From Rathayibacter sp. SW19 (lineage in GTDB: Bacteria > Actinomycetota > Actinomycetes > Actinomycetales > Microbacteriaceae), in assembly GCF_030866825.1 (NCBI RefSeq), contig NZ_CP133020.1, positions 2,046,001 through 2,110,000 on the forward strand: a DNA stretch of 64,000 nt. Direction: 5' to 3'. The notes below the pieces were generated by a model. That model worked only from the letters and a program-made list of their open reading frames with translations. It did no database searches and was not told where the DNA came from. This document shows, piece after piece, positions 49,577 to 59,029 of the stretch. Position 1 is the stretch's first letter. Each line of letters begins with the position of its first letter. A program made the position numbers and the translations under genes.

Positions 49577-49707
49577 TAGCGGACGATCGATTGCGTGTGC
49601 TGGTTCGAAATGTCTCGTACCCGTTCCCCGTCTTCCGCGCTAAATTCTCGCAGGAGATCACCGGGAAAGCCATAGTTTGTTTTCCGTGAAATGCGGCGTG
49701 AGTTCGC

Positions 49708-49753
49708 ACATCATCCGATTGTGATGATGTCGCTAGAGACTGAGCTTTCTAGC
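49708..49753 (+). promoter_or_regulatory. two dyads in front of glutamate decarboxylase
   Basis: ACATCATC-N7-GATGATGT (49708-49730) is a perfect 8-bp inverted repeat. GCTAGA-N10-TCTAGC (49732-49753) directly follows and ends 8 bp before the ATG. The inner part TCATCC-N5-TGATGATG (49711-49729) recurs almost unchanged at 53974, before the AI-2E transporter/phospholipase D genes. Confidence 0.6.
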
Positions 49754-49761
49754 GTAAGCAC

Positions 49762-51186
49762 ATGACGACACGCAGGCCACTAGCGAAGCCGAGCATTCAT
49801 ACGCACGGATTCAACGGCATCGGAAACCAGAATCAGCTCAATCCGCTTTTCACCCGTTCCGGAGAGGCCAGCGATTTTCCGTTGGACAGTCTGCCACCCG
49901 GGGAAAGCCTGCCTGAGACGGCCTATCAGGTCGTGCACGACGAAGCGATGCTCGATGGAAACTCCCGGTTGAACCTCGCGACGTTCGTTGGCACCTGGAT
50001 GGATCCGGCGGCCAACCGGATCTACGCGGAGTCCGCCGACAAGAACATGATCGATAAGGACGAATATCCGCAGACCGCTGCCATTGAGACACGGTGCTGG
50101 CTGATGCTGGCAAAACTGTGGAATGCACCCGATGCACACAAGGCGATCGGCACATCGACGATCGGGTCCTCAGAAGCCTGCATGCTCGGCGGGTTGGCCT
50201 TGAAGCGCCGTTGGCAACAGGCTCGGCGTGCGGCGGGGAAGCCGACGGACAAGCCGAACCTCATCCTGTCCAGCGCGGTGCAGGTCTGCTGGGAGAAGTT
50301 CTGCAACTATTGGGATGTCGAACCGCGCTTCGTGCCCATTTCGCTGGAGCACAAGGTGCTCGACGGCGAGAACCTCGACCAGTACGTTGACGAGAACACG
50401 ATCGGCGTCGTTGCAATCATGGGTGTGACGTACACCGGAATGTATGAACCGGTGGCCGAGATCGCGAAGGCGCTCGATCGCATCCAGGAGACGACGGGAT
50501 GGGACGTGCCGATCCACGTCGATGGTGCATCCGGCGGCATGATTGCGCCATTCTTGCAGCCGGACCTGGTCTGGGATTTCCGGCTTGAGCGTGTTGCTTC
50601 GATCAGCACGTCCGCGCATAAATACGGTCTCGTGTATCCAGGCCTCGGCTGGGTGATCTGGCGAACTGTCGATGATTTGCCGAAGGACCTGGTGTTCGAC
50701 GTCACCTACCTCGGCGGACACATGCCGAGCTTCGCGCTGAACTTCTCTCGCCCGGGTGCTCAGGTGCTTCTGCAGTACTACCTGTTTCTGCGCCTCGGCT
50801 GGGACGGTTACTACCGGGTGCAGAAAGCCAGTCAGGACGTGGCGGTGTATCTGGCCGGCGAAATCGCGAAAATGCCCGCATTCGACCTGTGGAACGACGG
50901 AACGGACATTCCCGTGTTCGCGTGGCAGCTGTCGAAAGGCTACACGCAGAACTGGAATCTGTACCATCTCTCCGAGCGCCTCCGCCTCAAGGGCTGGCTG
51001 ATTCCGGCGTATCCGATGCCCGACGATCTCACCGACATGGTCGTTCAACGCATTGTTGTGCGCAACGGGCTCAGCCGCAACCTGGCCGAGAGCCTGATTC
51101 TCGACATCACGGAGGCCGTCGCCTATTTGGACGCACTGGAATCCCCGATGCCGACCGAGGGGCTCGTTGCGAGCTTCACACACTAG
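49762..51186 (+). CDS. gadB: glutamate decarboxylase
   Basis: The 474-residue PLP enzyme converts glutamate to GABA and CO2, using up a proton. It has the family regions 'LNLATFVGTWMDPAANRIYAESADKNMIDKDEYPQTAAIE', 'GTSTIGSSEACMLGGLALKRRW', 'HVDGASGGMIAPFLQPDLVWDFRLERVASISTSAHKYGLVYPGLGWVIWR' with the PLP Lys in SAHKYG, and a C-terminal His-containing tail (SFTH). No Glu/GABA antiporter is adjacent. It is divergent from the MalT-like regulator and has two dyads in its promoter, so control by that regulator and a role in acid stress are likely. Confidence 0.95.
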   Translation: MTTRRPLAKPSIHTHGFNGIGNQNQLNPLFTRSGEASDFPLDSLPPGESLPETAYQVVHDEAMLDGNSRLNLATFVGTWMDPAANRIYAESADKNMIDKDEYPQTAAIETRCWLMLAKLWNAPDAHKAIGTSTIGSSEACMLGGLALKRRWQQARRAAGKPTDKPNLILSSAVQVCWEKFCNYWDVEPRFVPISLEHKVLDGENLDQYVDENTIGVVAIMGVTYTGMYEPVAEIAKALDRIQETTGWDVPIHVDGASGGMIAPFLQPDLVWDFRLERVASISTSAHKYGLVYPGLGWVIWRTVDDLPKDLVFDVTYLGGHMPSFALNFSRPGAQVLLQYYLFLRLGWDGYYRVQKASQDVAVYLAGEIAKMPAFDLWNDGTDIPVFAWQLSKGYTQNWNLYHLSERLRLKGWLIPAYPMPDDLTDMVVQRIVVRNGLSRNLAESLILDITEAVAYLDALESPMPTEGLVASFTH

Positions 51187-51239
51187 CCAAAGCAGTTTGA
51201 ACGGCAATCTGTTTGAGCGGAGATATGGGGAGTTGCACG

Positions 51240-52724
51240 ATGAATACACGAACGCAAACCCGAAAGAGCACACCCGAATCGGCGAACGCATCCGATCCAC
51301 AGGCTCCGGTGCAAGAAGCTGCGATACCCAGTTTCGAGGTGCGCCGAGCGATCGGCCGCGCCGCACGCAAGCGGGTTCCGCGAGGCCTGCATGCGGCCTG
51401 GGTTCCGTCGAGCGACCGACCTGATCCTGTTGCACTCCTCGAGGAGCAGGCCGCCAGTCGTGTGCCCGAGCTGGTGCCGATCCGCTACGGGCGCATGATG
51501 GTCTCGCCGTTCACCTTCTACCGAGGTGCCGCGCTGATCATGGCCTCGGACCTCTCCACGACACCGAACTCCGGCATCATTACGCAACTCTGCGGGGATG
51601 CGCACCTGTCGAACTTCGGCGTGTTCGGCACTCCGGAGCGCACCATGATCTTCGACATCAACGACTTCGACGAAACGCTGCCAGGACCCTGGGAATGGGA
51701 CCTGAAACGTCTCGCTGCGAGTTTCGAGATCGGGGGACGCAACGCGAAGCTGTCGAAATCCGATCGCCGTGCGGCGACGCGTGCGGTGTCACGCAGCTAT
51801 CGAGAACAGATGCGCGAGGCGGCACACGCTCCGGTGCTGCAGGCCTGGTACGACCGGCTCGATGTCGATCAGGTTCTGGAATTGCTCCGAGCAGAACGGC
51901 ATGCCAAGCACGTGGGCGGCCGTCAAATGGGCAAGGCTGACGAGATCATCGCGAAGGCCAGGACGAAAGACAGCGCCGGGGCTGTTGCGAAGCTCGTGCG
52001 GGTGGTCGATGGCCAACTTCGAATCCAACCGGATCCGCCGCTCATCGAAACCATCGAGAATATTGCCCCTGACGACGACACTCGGCGCAGGTTCGAAGGA
52101 ACCATGCGGTCGCTGATCGAGGACTACACAACGACCCTTCCAGGTGAGCGGCACCCGATCCAGGAATATCGCTATGTGCACATGGCCCGGAAGGTGGTCG
52201 GAGTCGGAAGCGTCGGCACCCGGGCGTGGGTCTTGCTTTTGCGGGGCCGCGACGATCACGATTCGCTGGTCCTTCAGGCGAAGGAAGCGCAGGAGTCGGT
52301 ATTGGAGCGGTTCCTCGGCCCGAGTCAATACGCCGAGCACGGTCAGCGCGTTGTTGCAGGACAGCGACTGATGCAGGCTGCCAGCGACATCTTTCTCGGT
52401 TGGCAGCAAGTCGATGGTGTCGACGGCGTCAAACGTGACTTCTATGTTCGACAGCTCCACGACTGGAAGGGTTCGGTCGACGTCGACAACGTCCGCGCCC
52501 GCGGCGTCAAGTTCTATGCCCGGCTCTGCGGTCAGGCGCTGGCCCGAGCACATTCCCGCTCGGGTGATCGCGTCGCGATCGCCGCTTACCTGGGAAAAGG
52601 CGACCGCTTCGATCGCGCGATCGCTGACTTCTCAACGGCATATGCCGACCAGAACGAGCGAGACTATGCTGCATTCGTCGAGGCCGTCTCAAGCGGCAGG
52701 CTCACCGCTGTGCCGGGGTTGTGA
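51240..52724 (+). CDS. DUF2252 family protein
   Basis: The 494-residue protein has the DUF2252 pattern: 'RYGRMMVSPFTFYRGAALIMASDL', 'QLCGDAHLSNFGVFGTPERTMIFDINDFDETLPGPWEWDLKRLAASFEI', and 'YRYVHMARKVVGVGSVGTRAWVLLLRGRDDHDSLVLQAKEAQ'. The 'GDAHLSNFG...FDINDFDE' segment resembles the HxDxxxxN/DFD-type kinase core of aminoglycoside-phosphotransferase-like folds, so a small-molecule or protein kinase-like role is possible. ATG 51240 is chosen for GGGGAG upstream. It follows gadB by 53 bp in the same direction. Confidence 0.85.
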   Translation: MNTRTQTRKSTPESANASDPQAPVQEAAIPSFEVRRAIGRAARKRVPRGLHAAWVPSSDRPDPVALLEEQAASRVPELVPIRYGRMMVSPFTFYRGAALIMASDLSTTPNSGIITQLCGDAHLSNFGVFGTPERTMIFDINDFDETLPGPWEWDLKRLAASFEIGGRNAKLSKSDRRAATRAVSRSYREQMREAAHAPVLQAWYDRLDVDQVLELLRAERHAKHVGGRQMGKADEIIAKARTKDSAGAVAKLVRVVDGQLRIQPDPPLIETIENIAPDDDTRRRFEGTMRSLIEDYTTTLPGERHPIQEYRYVHMARKVVGVGSVGTRAWVLLLRGRDDHDSLVLQAKEAQESVLERFLGPSQYAEHGQRVVAGQRLMQAASDIFLGWQQVDGVDGVKRDFYVRQLHDWKGSVDVDNVRARGVKFYARLCGQALARAHSRSGDRVAIAAYLGKGDRFDRAIADFSTAYADQNERDYAAFVEAVSSGRLTAVPGL

Positions 52725-52752
52725 ATCGCGCCCGTCGCGCTGAGTTGACTTG

Positions 52753-53922
52753 TCACTCGGGAGGCGCGGCCGACCGCGCCTTGCGTTGTGCCTTCTGATC
52801 CGCCCTGTGGTCCTTTCGATCCTGCTTGGCTGCGGAATCGTTTGCTTTCAGGATATTCCTGGTCTCGGAAGTGGGCCCGAGTGCTGGCCGCACCCAATGC
52901 GATTCCGGGTTCGAATCGATGAGGATCGCCTTGACGAGCAAGGTGAGCGGGATGGCGAGAATGGCGCCGATCGGCCCGATGATGACTGCCCAGAACAGCA
53001 CGGAGAAGAACGTCATCGTCTGGCTCAGTGAAACAGCGTGGCCGACGACGCGCGGCTGGATGATCGACTGCACGACCGCGTTGATGATGCCGTAGACGAT
53101 GATGATGGCGATGACGGTCGGCCAGCCGCCAACCAGGCCGCCGAAAATCAGCGGTGGAGTGATCGCGAAGAAGTAGCCGATGTTGGGGATGAAGCTGCAG
53201 AGGAAGGCGAGCAAACCCCACAACAGTGCGGCGGGCACGTGCATGATGTACAGAGCCAGCGCGTTGAGGATGCCCTGAACCACGCCGAGCACGGTGGTGA
53301 CGACCATGTAGCGGCGCACGTTCGACGCGTACTGGTCGATCGCGATGACGAGGTCGGGTTTGCGCGTCGACAATTGCGCGAGAATCGTTCGCGTATACAC
53401 CGCGTCAGCCGCCATCAAGATCATCATGGTCAGCACGATCACGAGGGATGCTGTGATGCCGACGACGCTGCCCAACGCCCCGGTCACGACGCCGGCAATG
53501 TTGCTGGGGCTGATTCCTTTCTCGACAGCCTTCACCTGGTCCGGGCCGATGCCGATGCTGGTGAGCCACGCGCCGATGTTCGCGCCGACCTGCGCGAACT
53601 GTTTCGAGTAGCTCGGCAGCATCGTCACGAACTGTGCGAACGCGATGATGATCGTGTACGTGAATGCCGCGAGCAACCCGAACACGACGAGGATGACGGA
53701 GCCGGTTGCGATGCCGCCCGGTACGCCGTGTTTCAGCAGAAACGTGCGCACCGGATTCGCGCAGATCGTCAGAATCAACGTGAGCAGCACCGGTGCAATG
53801 ATGCCTTTGATGCCGCTAATGCCGATTGCCGTCACGGTGGCCGCGGCCAAAGCGATCAGAGTGGTCGTTCCTCGAGGGAATGCGCCAGCCGACTGATGAC
53901 GCGGCACGCCCGATTCGCTCAT
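52753..53922 (-). CDS. AI-2E family transporter
   Basis: The 389-residue membrane protein has about eight helices and the family end 'FIPNIGYFFAITPPLIFGGLVGGWPTVIAIIIVYGIINAVVQSIIQPRVVGHAVSLSQTMTFFSVLFWAVIIGPIGAILAIPLTLLVKAILID'. The family includes TqsA (AI-2 export) and Na+/H+ antiporters, so the substrate is open. The C-terminal tail is rich in charged residues. It is divergent from the phospholipase D gene, with a dyad at 53974 between. Confidence 0.9.
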   Translation of the reverse strand: MSESGVPRHQSAGAFPRGTTTLIALAAATVTAIGISGIKGIIAPVLLTLILTICANPVRTFLLKHGVPGGIATGSVILVVFGLLAAFTYTIIIAFAQFVTMLPSYSKQFAQVGANIGAWLTSIGIGPDQVKAVEKGISPSNIAGVVTGALGSVVGITASLVIVLTMMILMAADAVYTRTILAQLSTRKPDLVIAIDQYASNVRRYMVVTTVLGVVQGILNALALYIMHVPAALLWGLLAFLCSFIPNIGYFFAITPPLIFGGLVGGWPTVIAIIIVYGIINAVVQSIIQPRVVGHAVSLSQTMTFFSVLFWAVIIGPIGAILAIPLTLLVKAILIDSNPESHWVRPALGPTSETRNILKANDSAAKQDRKDHRADQKAQRKARSAAPPE

Positions 53923-53973
53923 CGCGCTTCCATGGTCATGGCATCACGCTAGGGATTGTGAAGGCACCGGGCG

Positions 53974-53992
53974 TCATCCCATTCGGATGATG
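53974..53992. promoter_or_regulatory. dyad shared with the gadB promoter
   Basis: TCATCC-CATTC-GGATGATG (53974-53992) is nearly the same as TCATCC-GATTG-TGATGATG before gadB (49711-49729), with equal spacing. It lies between the AI-2E transporter and phospholipase D genes and could serve either. Confidence 0.55.
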
Positions 53993-54042
53993 CAGGCCGG
54001 CTTGAGCCGGCGTTAGCGTCGACGCTGAGGGAGGCCCACAGT

Positions 54043-55551
54043 ATGCGGCCGTCATCGACAGCCGGAAGGGCGCGCCTCGTGAACGCACTGCAGACAACGA
54101 ATCTGATCTGGATTCTCGCTGTCGTCGTAGACCTGGGCATCCGCATCGCAGCGATCATCATCATTCCGCGAAACCGCAAGCCGAGTTCCGCAATGGCCTG
54201 GCTACTGGCCGTGTTCCTGATTCCTTACGCCGGTGTGATCTTCTTCCTGTTACTCGGAAGTTCGAAACTGCCGCGGCGTCGTAGGCAGAAGCAGAAGCGG
54301 ATCAACGCCATGATCGCAGCCGGTACGGCCGGAATGGACCTCGCCTCGGATCGGGATGACTGGCCTGCCTGGTTCGCGCGTGTCGTCGAACTCAATCAGA
54401 CGCTCGGCGCTGTGCCCTTAGTCAGCGGCAACACCGCCGTTCTGATCGGAGACTACGGTGACTCGATCGAGGCGATGGCCGCAGACATCGACACGGCGAC
54501 GGCGTTCGTACACGTCGAGTTCTACATCGTCTCCTTCGACCAGACCACGAAGAGGTTCTTCGCCGCGATGGAGGCTGCCGTCAAACGCGGTGTCACGGTG
54601 CGGGTGCTGCTCGACCATGTCGCATCGATCAGGACTGCCGGACACAAGCAGACGTTCGCCGAGCTTGATCGGATCGGCGTGAGCTGGAGTTTCATGCTGC
54701 CGGTGCAGCCGTTGAAGGGCAAGTACCAACGGCCGGACCTGCGCAATCACCGCAAGCTCGTCGTAATCGACGGCCGAGTCGGTTTCATGGGTTCGCAGAA
54801 CCTGATCGACCGCAGTTACAACTCACCGAAGAACATCAAGCGGGGGTTGCAATGGCAGGAGTTGATGACGCGGGTCACCGGCCCCGTCGTGAGCGGGATC
54901 AACGTGATCTTCCTGTCCGATTGGTACAGCGAAACGGACGAACTGATCACGGATGAGCGGGTCGCCGCCGACCTCGTTCCGGCTGACACCTCCTCGGCTG
55001 CACTCGACTGCCAGGTGGTGCCCAGCGGGCCGGGGTTCGACGGCGAGAACAATCTGCGGCTGTTCCTCGCATTGCTGTACTCGGCGCAGGATCGGATCAT
55101 CATCACAAGCCCGTACTTCGTGCCTGACGAAGCAATGATGTACGCAATCACATCCTCGTGCCAGCGCGGGCTCGACGTGCAACTGTTTGTTTCAGAGATC
55201 GGAGACCAGGGGCCGGTGTTCCACGCCCAGCGCTCCTACTACAGCGACCTGCTCGAGGCGGGTGTGCGCATCTTTCTGTATCCTGCTCCATACATTCTGC
55301 ATGCCAAACATTTCTCAATCGATGACGATGTCGCCGTGATCGGGTCGAGCAACATGGACATCCGTTCGTTCAGCCTCGACATGGAGGTGTCGCTGATGGT
55401 GCGCGGGGCGTCCTTCGTCACGCAGATGCGTGCCGTTGAGGAAGGCTATCGGCAGATCGGCCGCGAACTGACCCGTGAGGAATGGTCTCGGCAGCCTGAG
55501 AAGTCGAGCGTGCTCGACGGTCTTGCCCGGCTGACTTCGGGGTTGCAGTAG
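54043..55551 (+). CDS. cardiolipin synthase-like phospholipase D family protein
   Basis: The 502-residue protein has two N-terminal membrane helices (about 16-35 and 45-67), then two PLD domains. The HKD motifs are 'LRNHRKLVVIDGRVGFMGSQNLIDRSY' and 'LHAKHFSIDDDVAVIGSSNMDIRSF', both with intact His/Lys/Asp. Such enzymes join phosphatidylglycerol molecules into cardiolipin. ATG 54043 has GAGGGAGG upstream. The GAP-family gene starts 43 bp after its end. Confidence 0.92.
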   Translation: MRPSSTAGRARLVNALQTTNLIWILAVVVDLGIRIAAIIIIPRNRKPSSAMAWLLAVFLIPYAGVIFFLLLGSSKLPRRRRQKQKRINAMIAAGTAGMDLASDRDDWPAWFARVVELNQTLGAVPLVSGNTAVLIGDYGDSIEAMAADIDTATAFVHVEFYIVSFDQTTKRFFAAMEAAVKRGVTVRVLLDHVASIRTAGHKQTFAELDRIGVSWSFMLPVQPLKGKYQRPDLRNHRKLVVIDGRVGFMGSQNLIDRSYNSPKNIKRGLQWQELMTRVTGPVVSGINVIFLSDWYSETDELITDERVAADLVPADTSSAALDCQVVPSGPGFDGENNLRLFLALLYSAQDRIIITSPYFVPDEAMMYAITSSCQRGLDVQLFVSEIGDQGPVFHAQRSYYSDLLEAGVRIFLYPAPYILHAKHFSIDDDVAVIGSSNMDIRSFSLDMEVSLMVRGASFVTQMRAVEEGYRQIGRELTREEWSRQPEKSSVLDGLARLTSGLQ

Positions 55552-55594
55552 GCCGCGCAAATGTCCGGGCCGATCGTCCACGAAAGGGGCACTC

Positions 55595-56260
55595 ATGCTG
55601 CAGGCGCTGGGTCATGTTCTTCCGATCGCGGTCGCGGTCGCGCTCAGCTCAGTGCCGATCATGGCCACGATCTTGATCTTGCTGTCACCGAACAAGTCAC
55701 GCTCTTCGCTGACATTCCTGCTCGGCTGGGTGGTCGGGATCGTGTTGGTCGTCGTGGCCTTCACTCTGCTCGCGCGAGTCATCCCGACGTCATCACCCAA
55801 GCAATCGCAAGTATGGATCGGGACCGCGCTTGTGGTGATTGGCGCGGCGCTGGTAGTCGGGGCGATCGCGCTGTGGCGCCGGGGAGTGGGCAAACCGTCG
55901 AACGGCGTTCCGAAGTGGCTGGCTGCCGTCGGCTCGCTCGGGCCATGGTCTGCCTTCGGGCTGGCGTTGCTGCTGAACCTTCGACCGAAAGCGATCCTGT
56001 TGGCGGCGGCCGCGGGGTTGTCGCTGCGATCGGATTCGCTCAGCGTTGCCAACACTGCGCTGGTCATCGCGATCTACACGGTGATCTCGGCCTCCGCTGT
56101 TGCCATTCCGATCGTCGCCCGGATGCTAGCCCCGCAACGAACGGACAAATGGTTGGTTGGAGCACGCAAATGGATCGCAAAGAACAACCGAATCGTCAGC
56201 ATCCTGATCATGATTCTGATCGGCGTCGTGATTTTCAGCGACGGGCTGACCCGCCTCTGA
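55595..56260 (+). CDS. GAP family (Sap-like) membrane protein
   Basis: The 221-residue protein has six predicted helices: 'LPIAVAVALSSVPIMATILILLSP', 'LTFLLGWVVGIVLVVVAFTLLARV', 'WIGTALVVIGAALVVGAIALWRR', 'GLALLLNLRPKAILLAAAAGLSL' and two at the end. It resembles the GAP/Sap group (mycobacterial relatives act in surface lipid export). Substrate unknown. It lies between the phospholipase D and sulfatase genes, all in one direction. Confidence 0.75.
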   Translation: MLQALGHVLPIAVAVALSSVPIMATILILLSPNKSRSSLTFLLGWVVGIVLVVVAFTLLARVIPTSSPKQSQVWIGTALVVIGAALVVGAIALWRRGVGKPSNGVPKWLAAVGSLGPWSAFGLALLLNLRPKAILLAAAAGLSLRSDSLSVANTALVIAIYTVISASAVAIPIVARMLAPQRTDKWLVGARKWIAKNNRIVSILIMILIGVVIFSDGLTRL

Positions 56261-56327
56261 ACGCGTATGAGCGAACGGCGCGCTCCGTATTCGCCGTACC
56301 GAACAGCCACACAGAGTGGAGCACATT

Positions 56328-58169
56328 GTGACCGATGCAGCTGAAGCAGATTATCCATTTGCAGACACGCGAGATTTCGATGACGCCCGCCGTGGATTCA
56401 TCGGGTCGCTGACACCGGGGAACGTCCTGAACGCGGCGGGGGAGGTCGTCTGGGACGCAGACAGCTATGCGTTCATCCACGGCGAGCCTCCGTCGACCGT
56501 GCATCCGAGCCTGTGGCGGCAGTCACAACTCGTGTCGATGCAGGGCCTCTTCGAGGTGACCCCGCAGATCTATCAGGTGCGCGGTCTCGACCTGTCGAAT
56601 ATCAGCTTCGTCGAGGGCGACACAGGCGTCATCGTCATCGACCCGCTGATTTCAATCGAAACGGCTGCTGCGGCCTTGGCGCTCTATCGTAAGCATCGCG
56701 GCGATCGACCGGTCGTCGCTGTGATCTACACCCACTCGCACGTCGATCATTTCGGCGGGGTCGCCGGCGTGACCACCCAGGCAGACGTCGATGCCGGTCG
56801 GGTCGCGATCTATGCTCCTGCCGGATTCATGGGGCACGCGATCGAAGAGAACCTTTTCGCGGGCATTGCGATGACCAGGCGCGCCGGTTACATGTATGGC
56901 GCGGTGCTACCGCGCAATCCGCGCGGCGGCGTCGGTGCGGGGCTCGGCCAGACCACCTCGACCGGCACGCTCAGCATCATCGCGCCCACCGTTGAGATTT
57001 CCGCGACCGGCGAGGAGCACACCATCGACGGCGTGAAGGTCGAGTTCCAGCTGGCGCCCGGCACGGAAGCGCCCTCTGAGATGCACTTTCTCTTTCCGGA
57101 GTTGAAGGCACTGTGCATGGCCGAAAACGCGACGCACACGTTGCACAATCTGCTGACGCTACGCGGTGCTGTTGTGCGCAACCCGCACGTCTGGGCCCAC
57201 TACCTCACCGAGGCGATCGAGCGTTTCGGCAGCCGCGCGGATGTCGTATTCGCGTCGCATCACTGGCCCACCTGCGGGCGTGAACGATTTGTGCAATTCC
57301 TCAGCATTCAGCGCGACCTGTACGCGTATCTGCACGATCAGACGCTGCGCTACATCAACCAGGGATTCACCGGTGCAGAGATCGCCGAGATGATCGAGCT
57401 TCCGCCTGCACTCGTGTCGCAGTGGCACACACACGGCTACTACGGCAGCGTCAGCCACAATGTGAAAGCGATCTACCAGCGTTACATGGGCTGGTACGAC
57501 GGCAACCCAGCGCGACTCTGGCCGCATACCCCGGTCGATGCAGGAAAACGCTATGTCGAGTTCATGGGCGGTTCGGATGAGGTCGTGCGTAAGGCGCGGC
57601 GCTCATTCGAGGCCGGCGACTACCGCTGGGTCGCGCAGGTGCTCGACCACGTCGTGTTCGCCGAGCCTGATAACGCGGACGCACAGGCGCTGCTTGCCGA
57701 CGCACTGGAGCAACTGGGGTTCGCCAGTGAGAACGGAACCTGGCGCTCGGCTTACTTGTCCGGGGCGATGGAACTGCGATCGGGCAACTTCGGTACCCCG
57801 GCAGGTGGCGATCTGAGCGGATTGATCGCCAAAATCACTCCGGAGCAGTTCTTCGACGCCATCGCGATCCAGATCGACGGTCCGAAGGCATGGGACCTCG
57901 ACGGTTCGATCACCTGGAATTTCACCGATTCAGGTGAGCGCTATCGGACGACACTGCACAACGGCGTCTTCATCAACATGAAAGATTCTGCATTGCAGAG
58001 CGCGCTCACCGTCACCCTGAGCCACGCAGCGATCGGTCCGCTTGCTGCGGGATCTCTTCCCGGCGCGATCGCGGCGGGCATGACACTCGAGGGCGACCAG
58101 TCTCAACTGGGGATGATCTTCTCGGTGCTCTCGCCGGGTGACACCGCCTTCAATATCGTCACGCCGTAA
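56328..58169 (+). CDS. alkyl/aryl sulfatase of the metallo-beta-lactamase fold (SdsA1-like)
   Basis: The 613-residue protein hydrolyses primary alkyl sulfates in its family. Zinc-site motif THSHVDHFGG, then 'AENATHTLHNLLTLRGAVVRN' and 'FASHHWPTCGRERFVQF'. A dimerisation domain ('VRKARRSFEAGDYRWVAQVLDHVVFAEPDNADAQALLADALEQLGF') and a C-terminal SCP2-like domain ('LDGSITWNFTDSGERYRTTLHNGVFI') follow. GTG 56328 is chosen because GGAG lies 7 bp upstream; GTG 56316 would add four residues. There is no signal peptide, unlike the Pseudomonas enzyme. Confidence 0.92.
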   Translation: MTDAAEADYPFADTRDFDDARRGFIGSLTPGNVLNAAGEVVWDADSYAFIHGEPPSTVHPSLWRQSQLVSMQGLFEVTPQIYQVRGLDLSNISFVEGDTGVIVIDPLISIETAAAALALYRKHRGDRPVVAVIYTHSHVDHFGGVAGVTTQADVDAGRVAIYAPAGFMGHAIEENLFAGIAMTRRAGYMYGAVLPRNPRGGVGAGLGQTTSTGTLSIIAPTVEISATGEEHTIDGVKVEFQLAPGTEAPSEMHFLFPELKALCMAENATHTLHNLLTLRGAVVRNPHVWAHYLTEAIERFGSRADVVFASHHWPTCGRERFVQFLSIQRDLYAYLHDQTLRYINQGFTGAEIAEMIELPPALVSQWHTHGYYGSVSHNVKAIYQRYMGWYDGNPARLWPHTPVDAGKRYVEFMGGSDEVVRKARRSFEAGDYRWVAQVLDHVVFAEPDNADAQALLADALEQLGFASENGTWRSAYLSGAMELRSGNFGTPAGGDLSGLIAKITPEQFFDAIAIQIDGPKAWDLDGSITWNFTDSGERYRTTLHNGVFINMKDSALQSALTVTLSHAAIGPLAAGSLPGAIAAGMTLEGDQSQLGMIFSVLSPGDTAFNIVTP

Positions 58170-58223
58170 AGATTCTTTTTCAAGAAACATTGGTTTCAAA
58201 AAACAAGGAAGGAATGACATCAG

Positions 58224-58649
58224 ATGGCTGATTTCACGTATGGACCGGTCGAATTCATGCTGATCGGATTCGCCGGATCTCGCCCCGGACCAGAAGTGGT
58301 CGGAGCGATCCTCAACCTGATCGAGTCGGACACCGCGAAGTTGCTCGACATGGTGTTCGCGTCGCGCTCAAGCGATGGCGAACTCACCGTACTCGAGCTC
58401 GAAGAGGTAGCCGATGACTTCGGGCTCGCCGGGCTTGAGATCGATGAGCTCGGCCTGGCCGGAGAAGACGACATCGACGAGTTCGCCGATCAGATCGAAC
58501 CGGGAACCTCCGCGGCACTCCTCGTCGTCGAACACGTCTGGGCGCGCGAGTTCGCCGCGGCACTGTACCGTGCGGGCGGCCAGGTGCTGTACTCGCAGCG
58601 CATCCCGGCTCCCGCAGTCAACGAACTGGTCGGTTCGCTCGGGGATTGA
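58224..58649 (+). CDS. DUF6325 family protein
   Basis: The 141-residue acidic protein begins MADFTYGPVEFMLIGFAGSRPGPEVVGAILNLIESDTAKLLDMVFASRSSDGELTVLELEE and has the ferredoxin-like pattern of DUF6325/DUF1269-type proteins, ending 'AALLVVEHVWAREFAAALYRAGGQVLYSQRIPAPAVNELV'. Function unknown. AAGGAAGGA lies upstream. It is followed by a SHOCT-domain gene, a common pairing in actinobacteria, which suggests a shared envelope-stress role. Confidence 0.8.
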   Translation: MADFTYGPVEFMLIGFAGSRPGPEVVGAILNLIESDTAKLLDMVFASRSSDGELTVLELEEVADDFGLAGLEIDELGLAGEDDIDEFADQIEPGTSAALLVVEHVWAREFAAALYRAGGQVLYSQRIPAPAVNELVGSLGD

Positions 58650-58684
58650 CCCGAGCGACGGCCTCGAACGAAAAGAAGGTAGCA

Positions 58685-59029
58685 ATGTTAGGACGAAGGA
58701 TGGGGCGTCGAGGACTTCTCGGCGCTGCCGCAACCACGGCCGTGGTTGTGGGCACGGCCGGTGCCGTGTCCGGAGGAATGCAGCGCCGGAATGCCGCCAA
58801 AGCGGAGCAGGCATCCGAAGCGCAGGCCTACGAACAAGAGCAGCAGCAAGCGCAAATGAACGCGGCGGCCCAGCAAGTCGTCGCTGCTCAGCAGGCGGCT
58901 GCTCCCCAACCTGCCGCGGCAGGAGGCGAGGACGTGCTGACGCAGATTCAGAACCTCGCCACGATGCATTCGCAGGGCATCCTCTCGGATGAGGAATTCG
59001 CCGCTGCGAAGGCGAAGGTGCTCGCCTGA
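58685..59029 (+). CDS. SHOCT domain protein with N-terminal hydrophobic segment
   Basis: 114 residues: an Arg-rich start and one helix ('RRGLLGAAATTAVVVGTAGAVSGGMQRR', probable membrane anchor), a Gln/Ala-rich linker, and a C-terminal SHOCT motif 'DVLTQIQNLATMHSQGILSDEEFAAAKAKVLA'. SHOCT is a short oligomerisation domain. ATG 58685 follows AGAAGG. It lies 35 bp after the DUF6325 gene in the same direction. Confidence 0.85.
   Translation: MLGRRMGRRGLLGAAATTAVVVGTAGAVSGGMQRRNAAKAEQASEAQAYEQEQQQAQMNAAAQQVVAAQQAAAPQPAAAGGEDVLTQIQNLATMHSQGILSDEEFAAAKAKVLA

Noticed and set aside
58170..58223. AT-rich repeat (TTTCAAGAAAC / GTTTCAAAAAAC) as a terminator
   Set aside because: The best stem, GAAAC-ATTG-GTTTC, is only 5 bp and AT-rich. 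It lies between co-directional genes and could just be a promoter region.
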